This document shows positions 44,457 through 55,358 of a stretch of DNA of 64,000 nt, piece after piece. The notes beneath the pieces were generated by a model, which worked only from the letters and a program-made list of their open reading frames with translations, had not been told where the DNA came from and did no database searches. The DNA is taken from positions 124,001 through 188,000 of the forward strand of contig NZ_QENU01000003.1 of assembly GCF_003096995.1 (NCBI RefSeq), read 5' to 3'. Every line of letters begins with the position of its first letter. Position 1 is the stretch's first letter. The stretch is from Alitibacter langaaensis DSM 22999 (GTDB lineage Bacteria > Pseudomonadota > Gammaproteobacteria > Enterobacterales > Pasteurellaceae). A program made the translations under genes and the position numbers.

Positions 44457-44861
44457 ATGCAACACTGGACAACGGAGATGTGGCAAATTGCGGGATTTGG
44501 CTTTGTGGCGGGCGCAATTATCAGCTATTTACTATTACGCTTAACCAAAGGTTCTGTGAAAAAACAAGCGCAAACGGAAACTGAATTGCAACAGGCAAAA
44601 CAGCAAATTGAAAAACAGCAGAAATTGCTTGAAAAGCATTTTGCGGAAAGTGCTGATTTATTTAAAGTTTTGGCGCAGGATTATCAAAAAATCTATCGTC
44701 ATTTGGCAAAATCTTCTGATGAATTATTGCCAAACGCGCAAAAAACATTATTTTTGCAGAGTTTTATGAACTCGGATAAATCTACCGCAGAAACTTCTAC
44801 AAACGAGCCGCCGCGCGATTATAAAGAAGGTTCGTCAGGCTTATTCAAAGCTGAGCATTAA
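44457..44861 (+). CDS. zapG: Cell division / envelope protein ZapG (YhcB, DUF1043)
   Basis: A 134-aa protein with one N-terminal membrane helix (IAGFGFVAGAIISYLLLRL), a coiled coil rich in Q/E/K (residues about 40-65) and the conserved YQKIYRHLAKSSDELLP segment. ZapG links septation and cell-wall synthesis. Ribosome site AAGGAG. It precedes htrA, as yhcB does in many gammaproteobacteria. Confidence 0.92.
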   Translation: MQHWTTEMWQIAGFGFVAGAIISYLLLRLTKGSVKKQAQTETELQQAKQQIEKQQKLLEKHFAESADLFKVLAQDYQKIYRHLAKSSDELLPNAQKTLFLQSFMNSDKSTAETSTNEPPRDYKEGSSGLFKAEH

Positions 44862-44876
44862 TTGCTAAATTCCCAT

Positions 44877-44905
44877 ATAGCAGACTGAATGTCTGCTATT
44901 TTTTT
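44877..44905 (+). terminator. Terminator after zapG
   Basis: ATAGCAGAC (44877-44885), loop TGAAT, GTCTGCTAT (44891-44899), T run. Confidence 0.9.
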
Positions 44906-45060
44906 GTTGATAAAAAATTTTCCAAATTTTGACCACACTTTTGCCATAGAAAATCGCCCCTTGATTTTTGCGAACAATCCCCCATTTTCTTTGTCAAATG
45001 GCTGAGAGTGGTCAATCAGATTACTCTCTTTTACTTTAATTTTATTTAGGGAAGAAATTA

Positions 45061-46464
45061 ATGAAAATGAAAAAAGCAAAATTCGCACTTAGTGCTATTG
45101 CATTAGGTTTAAGTGTACTTTCAATACCAATGGTTAGTATGGCAGAATTACCGCCAATGATTGCCCAAGCTGGGAACTTAGGCACGCCGAGTTTAGCGCC
45201 AATGCTTGAACGTGTGTTGCCATCAGTGGTATCTATTTCGGTGGAAGGCAAACAAAAAGGCGCACGCAATGGTTTACAAGATCAAATTCCTGAAGAATTC
45301 CGCTTTTTCTTTGGCGATGATCTTTTCGGAGGCCGTCAATCTGCGCCGCGCCAATTTAGAGGTATGGGATCGGGCGTTATCATTAATGCCGAAAAAGGCT
45401 ATGTGATCACTAATAACCATGTGATCGATGGCGCGGATAAAATCACCGTGAAATTAAACGACGGTCGTGAATTTAAAGGGAAAGTAGTAGGTACTGATGA
45501 ACAATCTGATGTGGCATTAGTGCAATTAGAACAGCCTAAAAATCTCACCGCGATCAAAATTGCTGATAGCGACAAATTACGCGTGGGCGATTTCACAGTG
45601 GCAATCGGTAACCCATTTGGTTTGGGACAAACCGTGACTTCGGGGATTGTGTCCGCCCTTGGACGTTCAACAGGTTCTGATAGCAGCAAATATGAAAACT
45701 ATATTCAAACGGATGCTGCCGTTAACCGCGGAAACTCTGGTGGCCCATTAATTAACTTAAACGGCGAATTAATCGGTATTAATACTGCGATCCTTTCGCC
45801 AAGTGGTGGCAATGCAGGTATCGCGTTTGCTATTCCATCGAATATGGCAAATAATTTAGTACAACAAATTATTGAATTTGGTGAAGTGCGCCGCGGAATG
45901 CTTGGCATTACAGGTGGTGAGCTGAATGCAGACTTGGCGAAAGCCTTTAATATCGATGCACAACAAGGCGCATTTGTCAGCGAAGTGTTACCAAACTCTG
46001 CCGCAGCCAAAGCTGGCCTTAAAGCAGGCGATGTGATTGTGGCGTTAAACGACCAAAAAATCACCAGCTTTGCTGAACTCCGCGCTAAAATTGCGACATC
46101 AGGCGCAGGAAAAACCTTAGCATTAACCGTATTGCGTGATGGCAAAACTGAAAATGTGAATGTGACCTTGCAATCTGATGACGGAAAAACAGCACAATCT
46201 GCAAGTGGAAAATCGGATAATTTATTGCCATCGCTTGAAGGCGCGGATTTAACCAATGATGATAAAGGCGTTAAAGTCAGCAAAGTAGAAAGAAATTCGC
46301 CAGCAGCGCAACGTGGCTTAAAAGCAGGCGATATCATTGTGGGTGTGAACCGTGATAGCGTGAAAAACTTAAGTGATTTGCGTAAAATTTTAGAGCAAGA
46401 ACCCGCAGCGGTAGCGCTCAATATTTTGCGTGGCGAAAATAATTTCTATTTATTGGTACAATAA
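45061..46464 (+). CDS. htrA: Periplasmic serine protease HtrA/DegQ-like
   Basis: A 467-aa exported protease. After the signal peptide (ALGLSVLSIPMVSMA) come the trypsin-like domain with triad His in ITNNHVIDGA, Asp in EQSDVALVQL and Ser in GNSGGPLI, then two PDZ domains (RRGMLGITGG...; GVKVSKVERNSPAAQRGLKAGD). It degrades or refolds damaged envelope proteins. The Q-linker of DegP is short here, so it is nearer DegQ. Its place after zapG matches degQ in enterobacteria. Confidence 0.94.
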   Translation: MKMKKAKFALSAIALGLSVLSIPMVSMAELPPMIAQAGNLGTPSLAPMLERVLPSVVSISVEGKQKGARNGLQDQIPEEFRFFFGDDLFGGRQSAPRQFRGMGSGVIINAEKGYVITNNHVIDGADKITVKLNDGREFKGKVVGTDEQSDVALVQLEQPKNLTAIKIADSDKLRVGDFTVAIGNPFGLGQTVTSGIVSALGRSTGSDSSKYENYIQTDAAVNRGNSGGPLINLNGELIGINTAILSPSGGNAGIAFAIPSNMANNLVQQIIEFGEVRRGMLGITGGELNADLAKAFNIDAQQGAFVSEVLPNSAAAKAGLKAGDVIVALNDQKITSFAELRAKIATSGAGKTLALTVLRDGKTENVNVTLQSDDGKTAQSASGKSDNLLPSLEGADLTNDDKGVKVSKVERNSPAAQRGLKAGDIIVGVNRDSVKNLSDLRKILEQEPAAVALNILRGENNFYLLVQ

Positions 46465-46560
46465 TTCTCAATAGCACAAGGCATTAAGTCTGTTCAGTTG
46501 TGATTAAATCATTAGTCACACAAAAAATGGCAATTTGATACGCCTTGGAAGTCATAAAAA

Positions 46561-46598
46561 TCCCCAAATTTTCACCACACTTGGTAACAATTTGGGGA
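46561..46598. terminator. Bidirectional terminator between htrA and thiI
   Basis: TCCCCAAATT (46561-46570) pairs with AATTTGGGGA (46589-46598), with A run before and T-rich bases after. Confidence 0.85.
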
Positions 46599-46637
46599 TT
46601 TGTTATTTTTAATAACTCGCAATTAACTAGAACTTAA

Positions 46638-48089
46638 CTAGCGATGCTTGCTAAATACTTTTACGTTGGTAAAACCGATTTCTTTTAAATATAAGGCTTG
46701 CAATTTACTCATCACCCCACGCTCACAATACAGCACATAATTTTTGTTTTGATCGAGTGCGACAAATTGTGATGATAGTTTATAAAATGGCAATAATTTC
46801 ACTTCATAACCCACTAATTCAAAAGGCTTATCGTCTGTTTCTTCTGGGCTGCGAATATCTAAAATCACATCGTTTTCGCCCAATACAGAAACTGCATCCA
46901 CTTCAACCACTTCGCGCTCTGTTTGCTCGGCAATGTCACGAATATCTAAATATTGTGCATTTTCGACCGCACTTTGCAGCACATCAAAATTGAAATTTTG
47001 CTCTTCTGCCAAGATTTTCTCACGAATGGCTTTCACCGTTGGATTTTTTGAAATCACTCCACAAAATTCTGGCATGGATTTCGCAATATCATCGGTACCA
47101 ATTTCACGGGCTTGCGCAATAATTTGTTCTTTATCGTGGGTGATCAATGGGCGCAGCACTAATGCTTCTGCGGCTTCATCAATTAAACGTAAATTGGTTA
47201 AAGTTTGACTCGACACTTGCCCCAAGGCTTCGCCTGTTACGATAGCTTCAATGTTAAATCGCTCTGCCACTTTGCTGGCTGCACGAACCATCATACGTTT
47301 AAGCACCACGCCCATTTGTCCGTTATCAATTTTCTCTAAAATTTCGCCGACCACATCTTCAAAATTAATGGCAATAAACCGCACTTTGTGAGAAGTGCTG
47401 TAACGGCTCCAAATATGGTATGCCATTTGTTTTACGCCAATTTCATGGGCCGCACCGCCAAGGTTAAAGAAACAATAATGTACCCGTGAGCCGCGGCGAA
47501 TCAGCATATAACTTGAAACGCCAGAATCAAAGCCCCCCGAAATCAATGATAAGACATCTTCTTGCGTACCGATTGGATAGCCACCAATTCCCGCATAACG
47601 TGCGTTGATAAACAGCAATTTGTCATCTTCCACTTCAAGGCGCACCGTTACATCAGGATTTTTTAATTTTACTTTTGCAGTTTCAATATGTTGGTTTAGC
47701 CCACCACCAACATAACGCTCTATTTCTAAGGAACTGAATGAATGCTTGCCGCGGCGTTTTGCACGCACGCAGAATGTTTTGCCTTCTAATTCGGAACGCA
47801 CACGTTGCAAGGTTTGCTCAAAAATATTGTGTAAATCTGTGAAGGGCTGCTCTTCCACTTCTAAAAAATGGTGAATGCCAGGAATGCGTTGTAAACTTTC
47901 AATAATTTGTTGTTTTAATTCTTCTTGTTGCGAACGTACTTCAATAAAATCCCAATGGCGCACCACTGCCACGTCAAAATCGCGGGTGAGTACGTTGCGG
48001 ATATTACTGGTTAAAATCTTGATAAAACGCTTGCGTACGCTATCGCTTTTAATCATGATTTCGGGGAAAAGTTTGATAATAAATTTCAT
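46638..48089 (-). CDS. thiI: tRNA 4-thiouridine synthase ThiI with rhodanese domain
   Basis: A 483-aa protein: N-terminal ferredoxin-like and THUMP domains, PP-loop [17 protein letters not shown] (about residues 175-191), and a C-terminal rhodanese domain with active cysteine in [12 protein letters not shown]. It makes s4U8 in tRNA and supplies sulfur for the thiamine thiazole. Start chosen at the second ATG, six bases after GAGAG. With thiL missing from its usual position, the thiamine branch may be reduced here. Confidence 0.94.
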   Translation of the reverse strand: MKFIIKLFPEIMIKSDSVRKRFIKILTSNIRNVLTRDFDVAVVRHWDFIEVRSQQEELKQQIIESLQRIPGIHHFLEVEEQPFTDLHNIFEQTLQRVRSELEGKTFCVRAKRRGKHSFSSLEIERYVGGGLNQHIETAKVKLKNPDVTVRLEVEDDKLLFINARYAGIGGYPIGTQEDVLSLISGGFDSGVSSYMLIRRGSRVHYCFFNLGGAAHEIGVKQMAYHIWSRYSTSHKVRFIAINFEDVVGEILEKIDNGQMGVVLKRMMVRAASKVAERFNIEAIVTGEALGQVSSQTLTNLRLIDEAAEALVLRPLITHDKEQIIAQAREIGTDDIAKSMPEFCGVISKNPTVKAIREKILAEEQNFNFDVLQSAVENAQYLDIRDIAEQTEREVVEVDAVSVLGENDVILDIRSPEETDDKPFELVGYEVKLLPFYKLSSQFVALDQNKNYVLYCERGVMSKLQALYLKEIGFTNVKVFSKHR

Positions 48090-48144
48090 GGTCATCTCTC
48101 AGCGAAAAAATTTCGGCAATTATACAGGTTTACACCCAAAAGAA

Positions 48145-48168
48145 AAACCGCTGCGCACGCAACGGTTT
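48145..48168 (-). terminator. Terminator after selD
   Basis: AAACCG-c-TGC (48145-48154) pairs with GCA-a-CGGTTT (48159-48168); the A run at 48141-48147 gives a U run on the minus strand. Confidence 0.7.
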
Positions 48169-48241
48169 ATCACAACGAGTTATATTTAAGCAGAACAATC
48201 TGCTATTTTAGTTGGCTCTAGTTCGCTTAAGACGACTGTTT

Positions 48242-49327
48242 TTAGTCCACGGTAATCACAATGCCGTCATCACGTTTTAGCAATAATTCACCGATTTCAA
48301 ACAGAGAAGAACCTGCTTTTTCCGCCGCAGCTTTTACCTGTTCAACCGCACTAGGACGCACTGCGATCAACAAGCCGCCTGAGGTTTGCGGATCACAAAG
48401 GATCGCTTTTTGCTCTTCTGTCATCACGCCAATTTTATTGCCATAACTATCAAAGTTACGATTTGTCCCACCAGGCACACAGCCTTTTTCAATATATTCA
48501 GTAACGCCATCAAGGGTTTGAATATTATCGAATTTAACCACCGCACTTAATCCTGAGCCTTCACAAATTTCAGCTAAATGCCCGAGCAAGCCGAAGCCTG
48601 TGATATCCGTCATTGCCGTAACGCCTTCAATTTCAGCGAAAACCGATCCCACCAGATTCATTTGGCACATCACTTCAGTTGCCAATCCTTGATGCTCTGA
48701 TTTTAATTTGCCTTTTTTCTCTGCAGTGGTTAATACGCCAATACCGAGCGGTTTGGTTAAGAACAGTTTACAGCCCTCTTCCGCCGACGCATTCTTTTTC
48801 ACTTTTTCGGTGTTGATTACCCCTGTAACCGCTAAACCGAAAATCGGCTCTGGCGCATCAATTGAATGTCCACCAGCCAATGCAATTCCTGCTTGTAGGC
48901 AGGCAAAACGTCCGCCATCTACGATACGTTGCGCCACTTCTGGCGGTAATAATTTAATCGGGAAACCTAAAATAGCGACCGCCATAATCGGTTTGCCGCC
49001 CATCGCAAAAATATCGCTAATCGCATTAGTGGCAGCAATGCGCCCAAAATCAAAAGGATCATCAACAATCGGCATGAAAAAATCAGTGGTGCTGATAATC
49101 CCAACACCATTGCCAATATCATAAACCGCTGCATCATCGGCGGTATCATTGCCCACTAATAAATGGGGATCGACAAACTGGTCAAGCTTGGTTTGTAAAA
49201 TTGTCCCTAATACCTTAGGAGATATTTTACAACCACAACCTGCGCCATGGCTGTATTGCGTTAAACGAATCGTATTTGCCACGGTTTCATTTAACGCGCC
49301 TTGAAGTGCGGTCAAATTTTCTTGCAT
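48242..49327 (-). CDS. selD: Selenophosphate synthase SelD
   Basis: A 361-aa enzyme with the N-terminal active site [15 protein letters not shown] and ATP-binding segments ([41 protein letters not shown]). The catalytic position is encoded by TGT cysteine, not TGA. The start at MQENLTALQ follows AGGAGAG; an 11-codon longer frame is rejected. Its product is needed for selenocysteine and selenouridine. Confidence 0.95.
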   Translation of the reverse strand: MQENLTALQGALNETVANTIRLTQYSHGAGCGCKISPKVLGTILQTKLDQFVDPHLLVGNDTADDAAVYDIGNGVGIISTTDFFMPIVDDPFDFGRIAATNAISDIFAMGGKPIMAVAILGFPIKLLPPEVAQRIVDGGRFACLQAGIALAGGHSIDAPEPIFGLAVTGVINTEKVKKNASAEEGCKLFLTKPLGIGVLTTAEKKGKLKSEHQGLATEVMCQMNLVGSVFAEIEGVTAMTDITGFGLLGHLAEICEGSGLSAVVKFDNIQTLDGVTEYIEKGCVPGGTNRNFDSYGNKIGVMTEEQKAILCDPQTSGGLLIAVRPSAVEQVKAAAEKAGSSLFEIGELLLKRDDGIVITVD

Positions 49328-49379
49328 TTTTCTCTCCTTTTGAGTTAACGCTGTTTGCATTATATGCGCTTTTAATTTG

Positions 49380-49970
49380 TTATAAAATCCCTGCTAATTG
49401 AAAGAAACGGCGATAGGCTTCCGCTTTTTTCTCTAAGCTCAAGGGATAAGCTCGCGAAGTGGAGGGAACACGATAGAGTTTTAACTCTCGCCCTGCAAAG
49501 GGAAAATCAATCCATTCATTGGTTTTAGGCTCTTTTAATTTTTCTGGCACAAGGCTAAATAACACTTCTGTTGCTTTGCCGCCTGTGGTGAAAATCCATT
49601 GGCATTGTGGAATTTGCGCCAAAATTTTAGCCAACGGCACGGGTTCAACGATCTGCAAAAACTTATCTGAGGCGTTACCTTGCTCACGAATGGCTTTCCA
49701 CACCGTAGGGCAAGAAGCGATGCCACGCTCTCTCAAAAAGGCTTTTATTCGTTCCGCATCAAAGCATTTTTCATCTTTGACTTGGAAATAGTTTTTATCA
49801 TTGAAAAACACCAAACCATAAATACGCCACATATCATTTTGGAAATTCGGATAATGAAATTCCATGCAACGTTTTTCGGGTGTTGGCGGGAATGTCCCCA
49901 TCATCATCACCGTAGCCTGTGGCGGCAAAATAGGTGGGAACGGATGGGTTTCAACGGGTAATTCTGTCAT
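49380..49970 (-). CDS. Uracil-DNA glycosylase family protein
   Basis: A 196-aa protein of the UDG superfamily (MUG-like / HI-type DNA-deoxyinosine glycosylase branch). [13 protein letters not shown] is the motif A region, and [13 protein letters not shown] and the late [14 protein letters not shown] are the motif B-like loop. Substrate (uracil, hypoxanthine or mismatch) is uncertain. It lies between selD and uvrC on the same strand. Confidence 0.82.
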   Translation of the reverse strand: MTELPVETHPFPPILPPQATVMMMGTFPPTPEKRCMEFHYPNFQNDMWRIYGLVFFNDKNYFQVKDEKCFDAERIKAFLRERGIASCPTVWKAIREQGNASDKFLQIVEPVPLAKILAQIPQCQWIFTTGGKATEVLFSLVPEKLKEPKTNEWIDFPFAGRELKLYRVPSTSRAYPLSLEKKAEAYRRFFQLAGIL

Positions 49971-50039
49971 AATATTTTCTCTTATTTGATGTGTAGCGGA
50001 ATCATCGTTAAAGCGATCAATTTACCGCTAATATCTGTA

Positions 50040-51866
50040 TTAACTGCGCAAGGTTTCAAAAATCGTTTCGGCTAAAGTTTGCGAGATCCCTGGCACCGAG
50101 GCAATTTCATCTAAAGTCGCATTTTTCACTCCTTGCATTCCCCCCAGATATTTTAACAAGGCTTGGCGCCGTTTTGCGCCTACTCCTGCAATGGTTTCTA
50201 AACCACTTTGCGTAAAGGCTTTTTGGCGTTTTTTGCGATGCCCTGTAATCGCGTGATTATGGCTTTCATCACGAATATGCTGGATCAAATGCAAGGCTAA
50301 ATTATCAGGATCAAGATTAATTTCGCGCCCCACTTTGCTAAGGATTAGCGTTTCTTGCCCTGCTCTACGATCTACCCCTTTCGCCACCCCAATTAAGTGC
50401 GGTCGATTTTTGTCCCATTTTACATTTAACTCACGAAACACCTGTAATGCACGATTTAACTGCCCTTTACCGCCATCAATAAAAATAATATCGGGAATTT
50501 TTTCGGGTTCTAAATCACGGTCGTAACGTTTTTTTAACGCTTGCTCCATTGCCGCATAGTCATCGCCCCCCGTAATTCCTTCAATGTTGAAACGGCGATA
50601 TTCTGATTTGAATGGGCCTGCATCATTAAATACCACGCAAGAGGCGATAGTTTGTTCGCCCATGGTATGGCTGATGTCAAAACATTCCATTCGGTTAATT
50701 TTTTCCATGCCCAATAAATTTTGCAAGGCTTGATAACGCTCGCTGATTAAGGTCGTTTCTTTTAGTTTCAAGGTTAAAGCCGCTTTGGCATTCATTTGCG
50801 CCAAGTGCAAATATTTGGATTTATTGCCTTTAGCACTGTCTTGAATCGCCACTTTGCGCCCAGCTTGCTCGGTTAATAAAGTTTCTAATTCTTCTTTCTC
50901 ATCGAATTTATGATCCACCACAATCGTATTCGGCACGGTACGCCCTTGGTGCGCTTGCAGATAAAATTGCCCCACAAATGTAGCGGTGAGTTCAGATAAA
51001 CTCGTATTCGCTGGCACTTTAGGAAAATAGCTGCGGTTACCTAACACTTTGCCCTGACGAATAAACAACACTTGCACGCAAGCCACGCCATGTTGGTAAG
51101 CAATGGAAATAATATCCATATCGTCTAGGCGTTCGTTGCTGACAAATTGTTTTTCAGTTACCGCGCGTACCGCTTGAATTTGATCGCGATAGCGCGCTGC
51201 ATTTTCAAAATCGAGCCGTTGGCTCGCTTGCTCCATTTTAGCAATGAGATGATCCAACACTTGTTGATCTTTGCCCTGCAAAAATAGGCGCGCGTAATCC
51301 ACCTGCGCATTGTATTCTTCATCGCTCACAATGCCTTCCACACAAGGCGCAGCACAACGCCCAATTTGGTATTGCAAGCAAGGGCGCGAGCGATTTTTAT
51401 ACACAGAATTTTCACACTGGCGGATCGGAAAAAGTTTTTGCAGCAAAGATAAGGTTTCGCGCACCGCTCCTGCGTGGGGATAAGGCCCGAAATATTCTCC
51501 TTGAATTTTCTTTGCACCACGATATGCCGTAATCCGCGGGTGGCGTTCTTTGGTTAATAAAATATAAGGGTAGGATTTATCATCACGCAACAACACGTTA
51601 TAGCGCGGTTGATAAGTTTTGATGTAATTATGCTCTAATAACAACGCTTCGGTTTCAGAGGTGGTGATCGTTGTTTCAATCCGCGCAATGGACGCCACTA
51701 ACGCTTCAGTTTTTTTGCTGGCTAAATGGGTTCGGAAATAACTCGAAAGGCGTTTTTTTAAATCCTTGGCTTTGCCCACATAAATCACGGTGTCCGTTTT
51801 ATCAAACATCCGATACACGCCGGGATCATGAGTCACATTTTTGAGGAAAGTTTTAGAATCAAACAT
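50040..51866 (-). CDS. uvrC: Excinuclease ABC subunit C
   Basis: A 608-aa protein: N-terminal GIY-YIG nuclease ([26 protein letters not shown]), a cysteine-rich segment ([16 protein letters not shown]), the UvrB-binding domain, an RNase H-like C-terminal nuclease ([33 protein letters not shown]) and helix-hairpin-helix motifs at the end. It makes the two incisions in nucleotide excision repair. An uptake core lies just upstream. Confidence 0.97.
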   Translation of the reverse strand: MFDSKTFLKNVTHDPGVYRMFDKTDTVIYVGKAKDLKKRLSSYFRTHLASKKTEALVASIARIETTITTSETEALLLEHNYIKTYQPRYNVLLRDDKSYPYILLTKERHPRITAYRGAKKIQGEYFGPYPHAGAVRETLSLLQKLFPIRQCENSVYKNRSRPCLQYQIGRCAAPCVEGIVSDEEYNAQVDYARLFLQGKDQQVLDHLIAKMEQASQRLDFENAARYRDQIQAVRAVTEKQFVSNERLDDMDIISIAYQHGVACVQVLFIRQGKVLGNRSYFPKVPANTSLSELTATFVGQFYLQAHQGRTVPNTIVVDHKFDEKEELETLLTEQAGRKVAIQDSAKGNKSKYLHLAQMNAKAALTLKLKETTLISERYQALQNLLGMEKINRMECFDISHTMGEQTIASCVVFNDAGPFKSEYRRFNIEGITGGDDYAAMEQALKKRYDRDLEPEKIPDIIFIDGGKGQLNRALQVFRELNVKWDKNRPHLIGVAKGVDRRAGQETLILSKVGREINLDPDNLALHLIQHIRDESHNHAITGHRKKRQKAFTQSGLETIAGVGAKRRQALLKYLGGMQGVKNATLDEIASVPGISQTLAETIFETLRS

Positions 51867-51920
51867 AAAATAAACCGCACGAAAAAAGTGCGGTCAATTT
51901 TAACATAATTTTTACCCAAA

Positions 51921-52727
51921 TTAATGATATTGGCGTCCAATGTTGAATGTCAATGTGGCGTAGTATTTTGCTTTTTGACATTGGGTCGCGTCTTTAAATG
52001 GCACTTCGTGGGTAATTTGCGCTTTCCAAAAACCTTGGCGCAATGGAATAATCGCTACGGTGCCATCATCGCCTGTGACATCAGAAAATGCCTGCGCCTC
52101 AACTTTATGAGTTTTGCTGTTATCCGCGGTATCAAATCCATCAAAAGTCGCAGTTAAGGTTGCCCCCGCTAAGGGTTCGCCACGGAATAACACTTTCACT
52201 TTAAAAGGATCGCTCACATTGATATTCGCAGGATTGTCCATCGGAACAATTTCGAGTTCATGGCCAATTTGTTTGCTGATGACATTAATGCCTGCGCTTT
52301 CATGGCCAACATTCACAATATTTTTGCCGTACATCGCGGTTAATTCACAATAACTGGCGTTGGGCGTTGCTTTCATATCCGCTTGCTTCCAACCTTCTGC
52401 ATTTTTTGACCAAAATGTGGGTTTGTATTCACCCGCGACAATATAGCTGCCTTCGTCTATGGGCTTCTCTGTTTCAAAATGATAGTTATGCTCCCCTTTT
52501 TGTATCAGCATTTGTTTGCCATTTTGCGTGTATAAGCTAACGCCACGCTCAAAAAAGCTCAAACGTTTTTCTGGAATTTGCTCTAACGTTGGAAATTCAC
52601 CATATCCTAAATCAGCTTTTAAAATTTCACCGCCGTGAGTATGATCTGTTTGTATCCAAACACGATGTGCTTGCGTTGAAAGTGCGGTCGAAAAAAGCGT
52701 CAAAAATAACATTGTCTTTTTCATCAT
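51921..52727 (-). CDS. DUF4198 periplasmic protein, possibly metal-uptake related
   Basis: A 268-aa exported protein with a signal peptide (MLFLTLFSTALSTQA) and mature HRVWIQTDHTHGGEILKADLGYG, the DUF4198 start with histidines well placed for metal binding. A GxxLAGATLTATF beta repeat follows. DUF4198 proteins accompany nickel/cobalt transport (NikK/CbiK-type) in Haemophilus and other bacteria, but no transporter gene is adjacent here, so the role is tentative. Confidence 0.75.
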   Translation of the reverse strand: MMKKTMLFLTLFSTALSTQAHRVWIQTDHTHGGEILKADLGYGEFPTLEQIPEKRLSFFERGVSLYTQNGKQMLIQKGEHNYHFETEKPIDEGSYIVAGEYKPTFWSKNAEGWKQADMKATPNASYCELTAMYGKNIVNVGHESAGINVISKQIGHELEIVPMDNPANINVSDPFKVKVLFRGEPLAGATLTATFDGFDTADNSKTHKVEAQAFSDVTGDDGTVAIIPLRQGFWKAQITHEVPFKDATQCQKAKYYATLTFNIGRQYH

Positions 52728-52816
52728 TTGTCTACCTCATTCTTGTTACTAAAAAAGCGCACAGAGAATAACGGCAAATTTCCTAGTTGTAAATAGTTCT
52801 CATTTATAAAATAAAA

Positions 52817-52836
52817 AAGAGAGCCAATGCTCTCTT
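52817..52836 (-). terminator. Terminator after the YidB-family gene
   Basis: AAGAGAGC (52817-52824), loop CAAT, GCTCTCTT (52829-52836), A run upstream for the minus strand. Confidence 0.8.
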
Positions 52837-52859
52837 AATTTATCGCTAAAACGGTTAGA

Positions 52860-53504
52860 TTATTTAAAGAAATTATTTAACACCGCGCCAATATCTTGAG
52901 CCAATTCATCGTTTGAACTTGGTGCAGATGTTTGGCTTGTACGGGTTGGTTGTTGCTGACCTAAAATTTGCCCTAAAACATCTTGAATAGAAGCTTGTTG
53001 GCTTGATTGTGGCTGTTGTGACGACTGTTGTGCTTGCTGTGCTTGTGAACCGCCAAATAAACCACCCAATAAATCATCTAAACCAAAACCGTTATCCTGT
53101 TGTTGACGTTCAACGTGCTGTTGTAAGCGGTCCGTTGTCACGCCACCTTCACGACCATTTGGCGTTAACATATCAATCACTTGCGGCAATACTTGTGAAA
53201 GAATATCTTGTGCCTGTGATTTATCAACACCCGCTTGTTGGGCAACATTGGAAATAGTGTCATCGCCAAATACTTCATTAACTTGGTTCGCATGCATTGG
53301 CTGATTTTTTTCGGTGCCAATCCATGAATTTAATAAATCGCCCAAGCCACCTTTTTGTATTTGATTGATCACGCCGTCCATACCGCCTTGCTGACGCACT
53401 AATGAACCTAACACATCAGTCACAATCGAACCACTGGCATTGCTACTTTGGCTCGCGCCGCCTAACATATTGCTCAATACAGAGCCTATAATTTTGTCTA
53501 ACAT
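52860..53504 (-). CDS. YidB family (DUF937) protein
   Basis: A 214-aa protein. The N-terminus (MLDKIIGSVLSNMLGG) and the DISNVAQQAGVDKSQAQDILSQVLPQVID region with NGREGG are typical of YidB/DUF937. The C-terminal third is a low-complexity glutamine/serine stretch (QAQQAQQSSQQPQSS). Function unknown. It lies upstream of a terminator and downstream of the kdsB gene end, same strand. Confidence 0.85.
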   Translation of the reverse strand: MLDKIIGSVLSNMLGGASQSSNASGSIVTDVLGSLVRQQGGMDGVINQIQKGGLGDLLNSWIGTEKNQPMHANQVNEVFGDDTISNVAQQAGVDKSQAQDILSQVLPQVIDMLTPNGREGGVTTDRLQQHVERQQQDNGFGLDDLLGGLFGGSQAQQAQQSSQQPQSSQQASIQDVLGQILGQQQPTRTSQTSAPSSNDELAQDIGAVLNNFFK

Positions 53505-53544
53505 AAAATCTCCCGATAAAATAATTGGTGTTAAACGAAGAAAA

Positions 53545-54318
53545 TTAAGCCAAAATTGACCGCACTTTTTCTAAATCTTCAGCAGTATCCACGCCCACGG
53601 CTGGCACTTCTTTTGCCAATTCCACATGAATACGTTCCCCATTCCATAACACACGCAACTGTTCTAAACTTTCAATCTGCTCCAATGCGGTTGGCGCCCA
53701 TTGCACATATTGTTTGATAAAGCCTGCACGATAAGCGTAAATGCCAATATGGCGCAAATAGCAATCTTCTAATTGCAATTCATCAATGGATTTTGTTTTA
53801 GCTGCGATTGGGGCAAATTGATCACGATGCCATGGAATAACCGCTCTGGAAAAATATAAAACATAGCCGTCTTTGTCGGTTAGCACTTTAACCACATTGG
53901 GATTAAAAAGCTCTTCCGCATCCGCAATTTTTACCGCAAGGCTTGACATTTTTACCTTAAATTTAGCTAAATTTTCTGCCACTTGCGCCACAATAACAGG
54001 GGGGATCAACGGCTCATCACCTTGAATATTCACGATAATTTCATCATCAGCGATGCCTAACTTTTCCACAACTTCTGCCAAACGCTCGGTGCCAGAATTA
54101 TGGCTTTCCGATGTCATACAAACTTCGCCACCGAAATGCTCCACAGCAGCTTTCACATTCAGATTATCCGTTGCCACCACGACTCGTGTTGCGCCAGATT
54201 GCTGCGCTTTTTCCCAAACGTGCTGAATCATCGGTTTGCCCGCAATATCCGCCAAGGGTTTACCCGGTAAACGGCTAGAAGCAAAACGAGCAGGAATAAT
54301 TACTGTAAACGTTGTCAT
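53545..54318 (-). CDS. kdsB: CMP-KDO synthetase KdsB
   Basis: A 257-aa cytidylyltransferase: [19 protein letters not shown] (nucleotide loop), [11 protein letters not shown] and [11 protein letters not shown]. It activates KDO for the lipid A core. The start at [10 protein letters not shown] is one base after the lpxK stop, so the two genes are coupled; a 12-codon longer frame overlaps lpxK and is rejected. Confidence 0.96.
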   Translation of the reverse strand: MTTFTVIIPARFASSRLPGKPLADIAGKPMIQHVWEKAQQSGATRVVVATDNLNVKAAVEHFGGEVCMTSESHNSGTERLAEVVEKLGIADDEIIVNIQGDEPLIPPVIVAQVAENLAKFKVKMSSLAVKIADAEELFNPNVVKVLTDKDGYVLYFSRAVIPWHRDQFAPIAAKTKSIDELQLEDCYLRHIGIYAYRAGFIKQYVQWAPTALEQIESLEQLRVLWNGERIHVELAKEVPAVGVDTAEDLEKVRSILA

Positions 54319-54319
54319 T

Positions 54320-55306
54320 TTATTTTCCTTGTACAAGCTGTTCGATTTGAGCAAAAAGTGCGGTCAATTTTGATGAAGTTTTGTGGCTTTGCATTTGCGC
54401 ATCCACTGGCACATACCACCAATTATTTTGCGCAAATTGACCGCACTTGACCGCATCTTTTTCTGTCATAAATAAGGGTTGATTAGACGGCAAGGTTTGA
54501 AACAATTCTGCCGTAAATTTTTGATGATCTTGAAAGGCTTGAGTTTGCGTTAATTGAATCCCTAAGCCCTGTAACATATCAAAAAAACGTTGTGGATTTC
54601 CAATGCCTGCAATGGCAACACCTTGTTGAAAATCTGCTAACGCACGCTTTTCATTCGTCACTAAATTAATCGCGAAATGTGGCACGAGCTGCATCACCAC
54701 ATCAGAATAACGGTTTTCGACACCATTCGTAATAATCAAATCCACGGATTTCAAACGGCTAGGCAATTCACGCAAAGGCCCTGCCGGCAAAACAAAACCA
54801 TTGCCTAATTCTCGGGCGGCGTCCATCACCACAATTTCAACATCTCGCTGCAATTTGTAATGTTGCAAGCCGTCATCGCTAATAATCACATCACAATCAT
54901 GACTTTCAAGCAGCAGTTCAACCGCCTGTTGTCGATTAGGCGAAATGCTCACTGGCACGCCAGTACGTTTTGCGATCAATACAGGCTCATCACCACCGAT
55001 AACAGGATCGGTTTCAGCGTTCACTAATAAAGGATAATGCTCAGACTGGCTGCCATAACCGCGAGAAATCACGCCGCACGTTAAGCCGCGTTGCTGCAAC
55101 TGCTCGACCAGCCAAACCACCACAGGCGTTTTGCCATTACCGCCCACCGACAGATTTCCAACAATAATCACGGGGACTGGGGCTTTATAAGATTTCAATA
55201 GCCCAGTTTGAAACAAAAAACGGCGAATGGTACTGATTAGCCAGAACAGTAAAGAGAACGGCAATAAAAGATAAGCAATTTTAGAATTTGAATACCAGAA
55301 ATTCAT
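54320..55306 (-). CDS. lpxK: Tetraacyldisaccharide 4'-kinase LpxK
   Basis: A 328-aa membrane-bound kinase with the unusual P-loop [15 protein letters not shown] (about residues 47-61) after an N-terminal membrane helix. It phosphorylates the lipid A precursor to lipid IVA. Lies between msbA and kdsB in the usual lipid A export order. One uptake core lies inside the gene. Confidence 0.96.
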   Translation of the reverse strand: MNFWYSNSKIAYLLLPFSLLFWLISTIRRFLFQTGLLKSYKAPVPVIIVGNLSVGGNGKTPVVVWLVEQLQQRGLTCGVISRGYGSQSEHYPLLVNAETDPVIGGDEPVLIAKRTGVPVSISPNRQQAVELLLESHDCDVIISDDGLQHYKLQRDVEIVVMDAARELGNGFVLPAGPLRELPSRLKSVDLIITNGVENRYSDVVMQLVPHFAINLVTNEKRALADFQQGVAIAGIGNPQRFFDMLQGLGIQLTQTQAFQDHQKFTAELFQTLPSNQPLFMTEKDAVKCGQFAQNNWWYVPVDAQMQSHKTSSKLTALFAQIEQLVQGK

Positions 55307-55358
55307 TGTTATTCCTAAATAAGAAACGGCTGGCAAACCACCAACCGTTTAATCAAAA

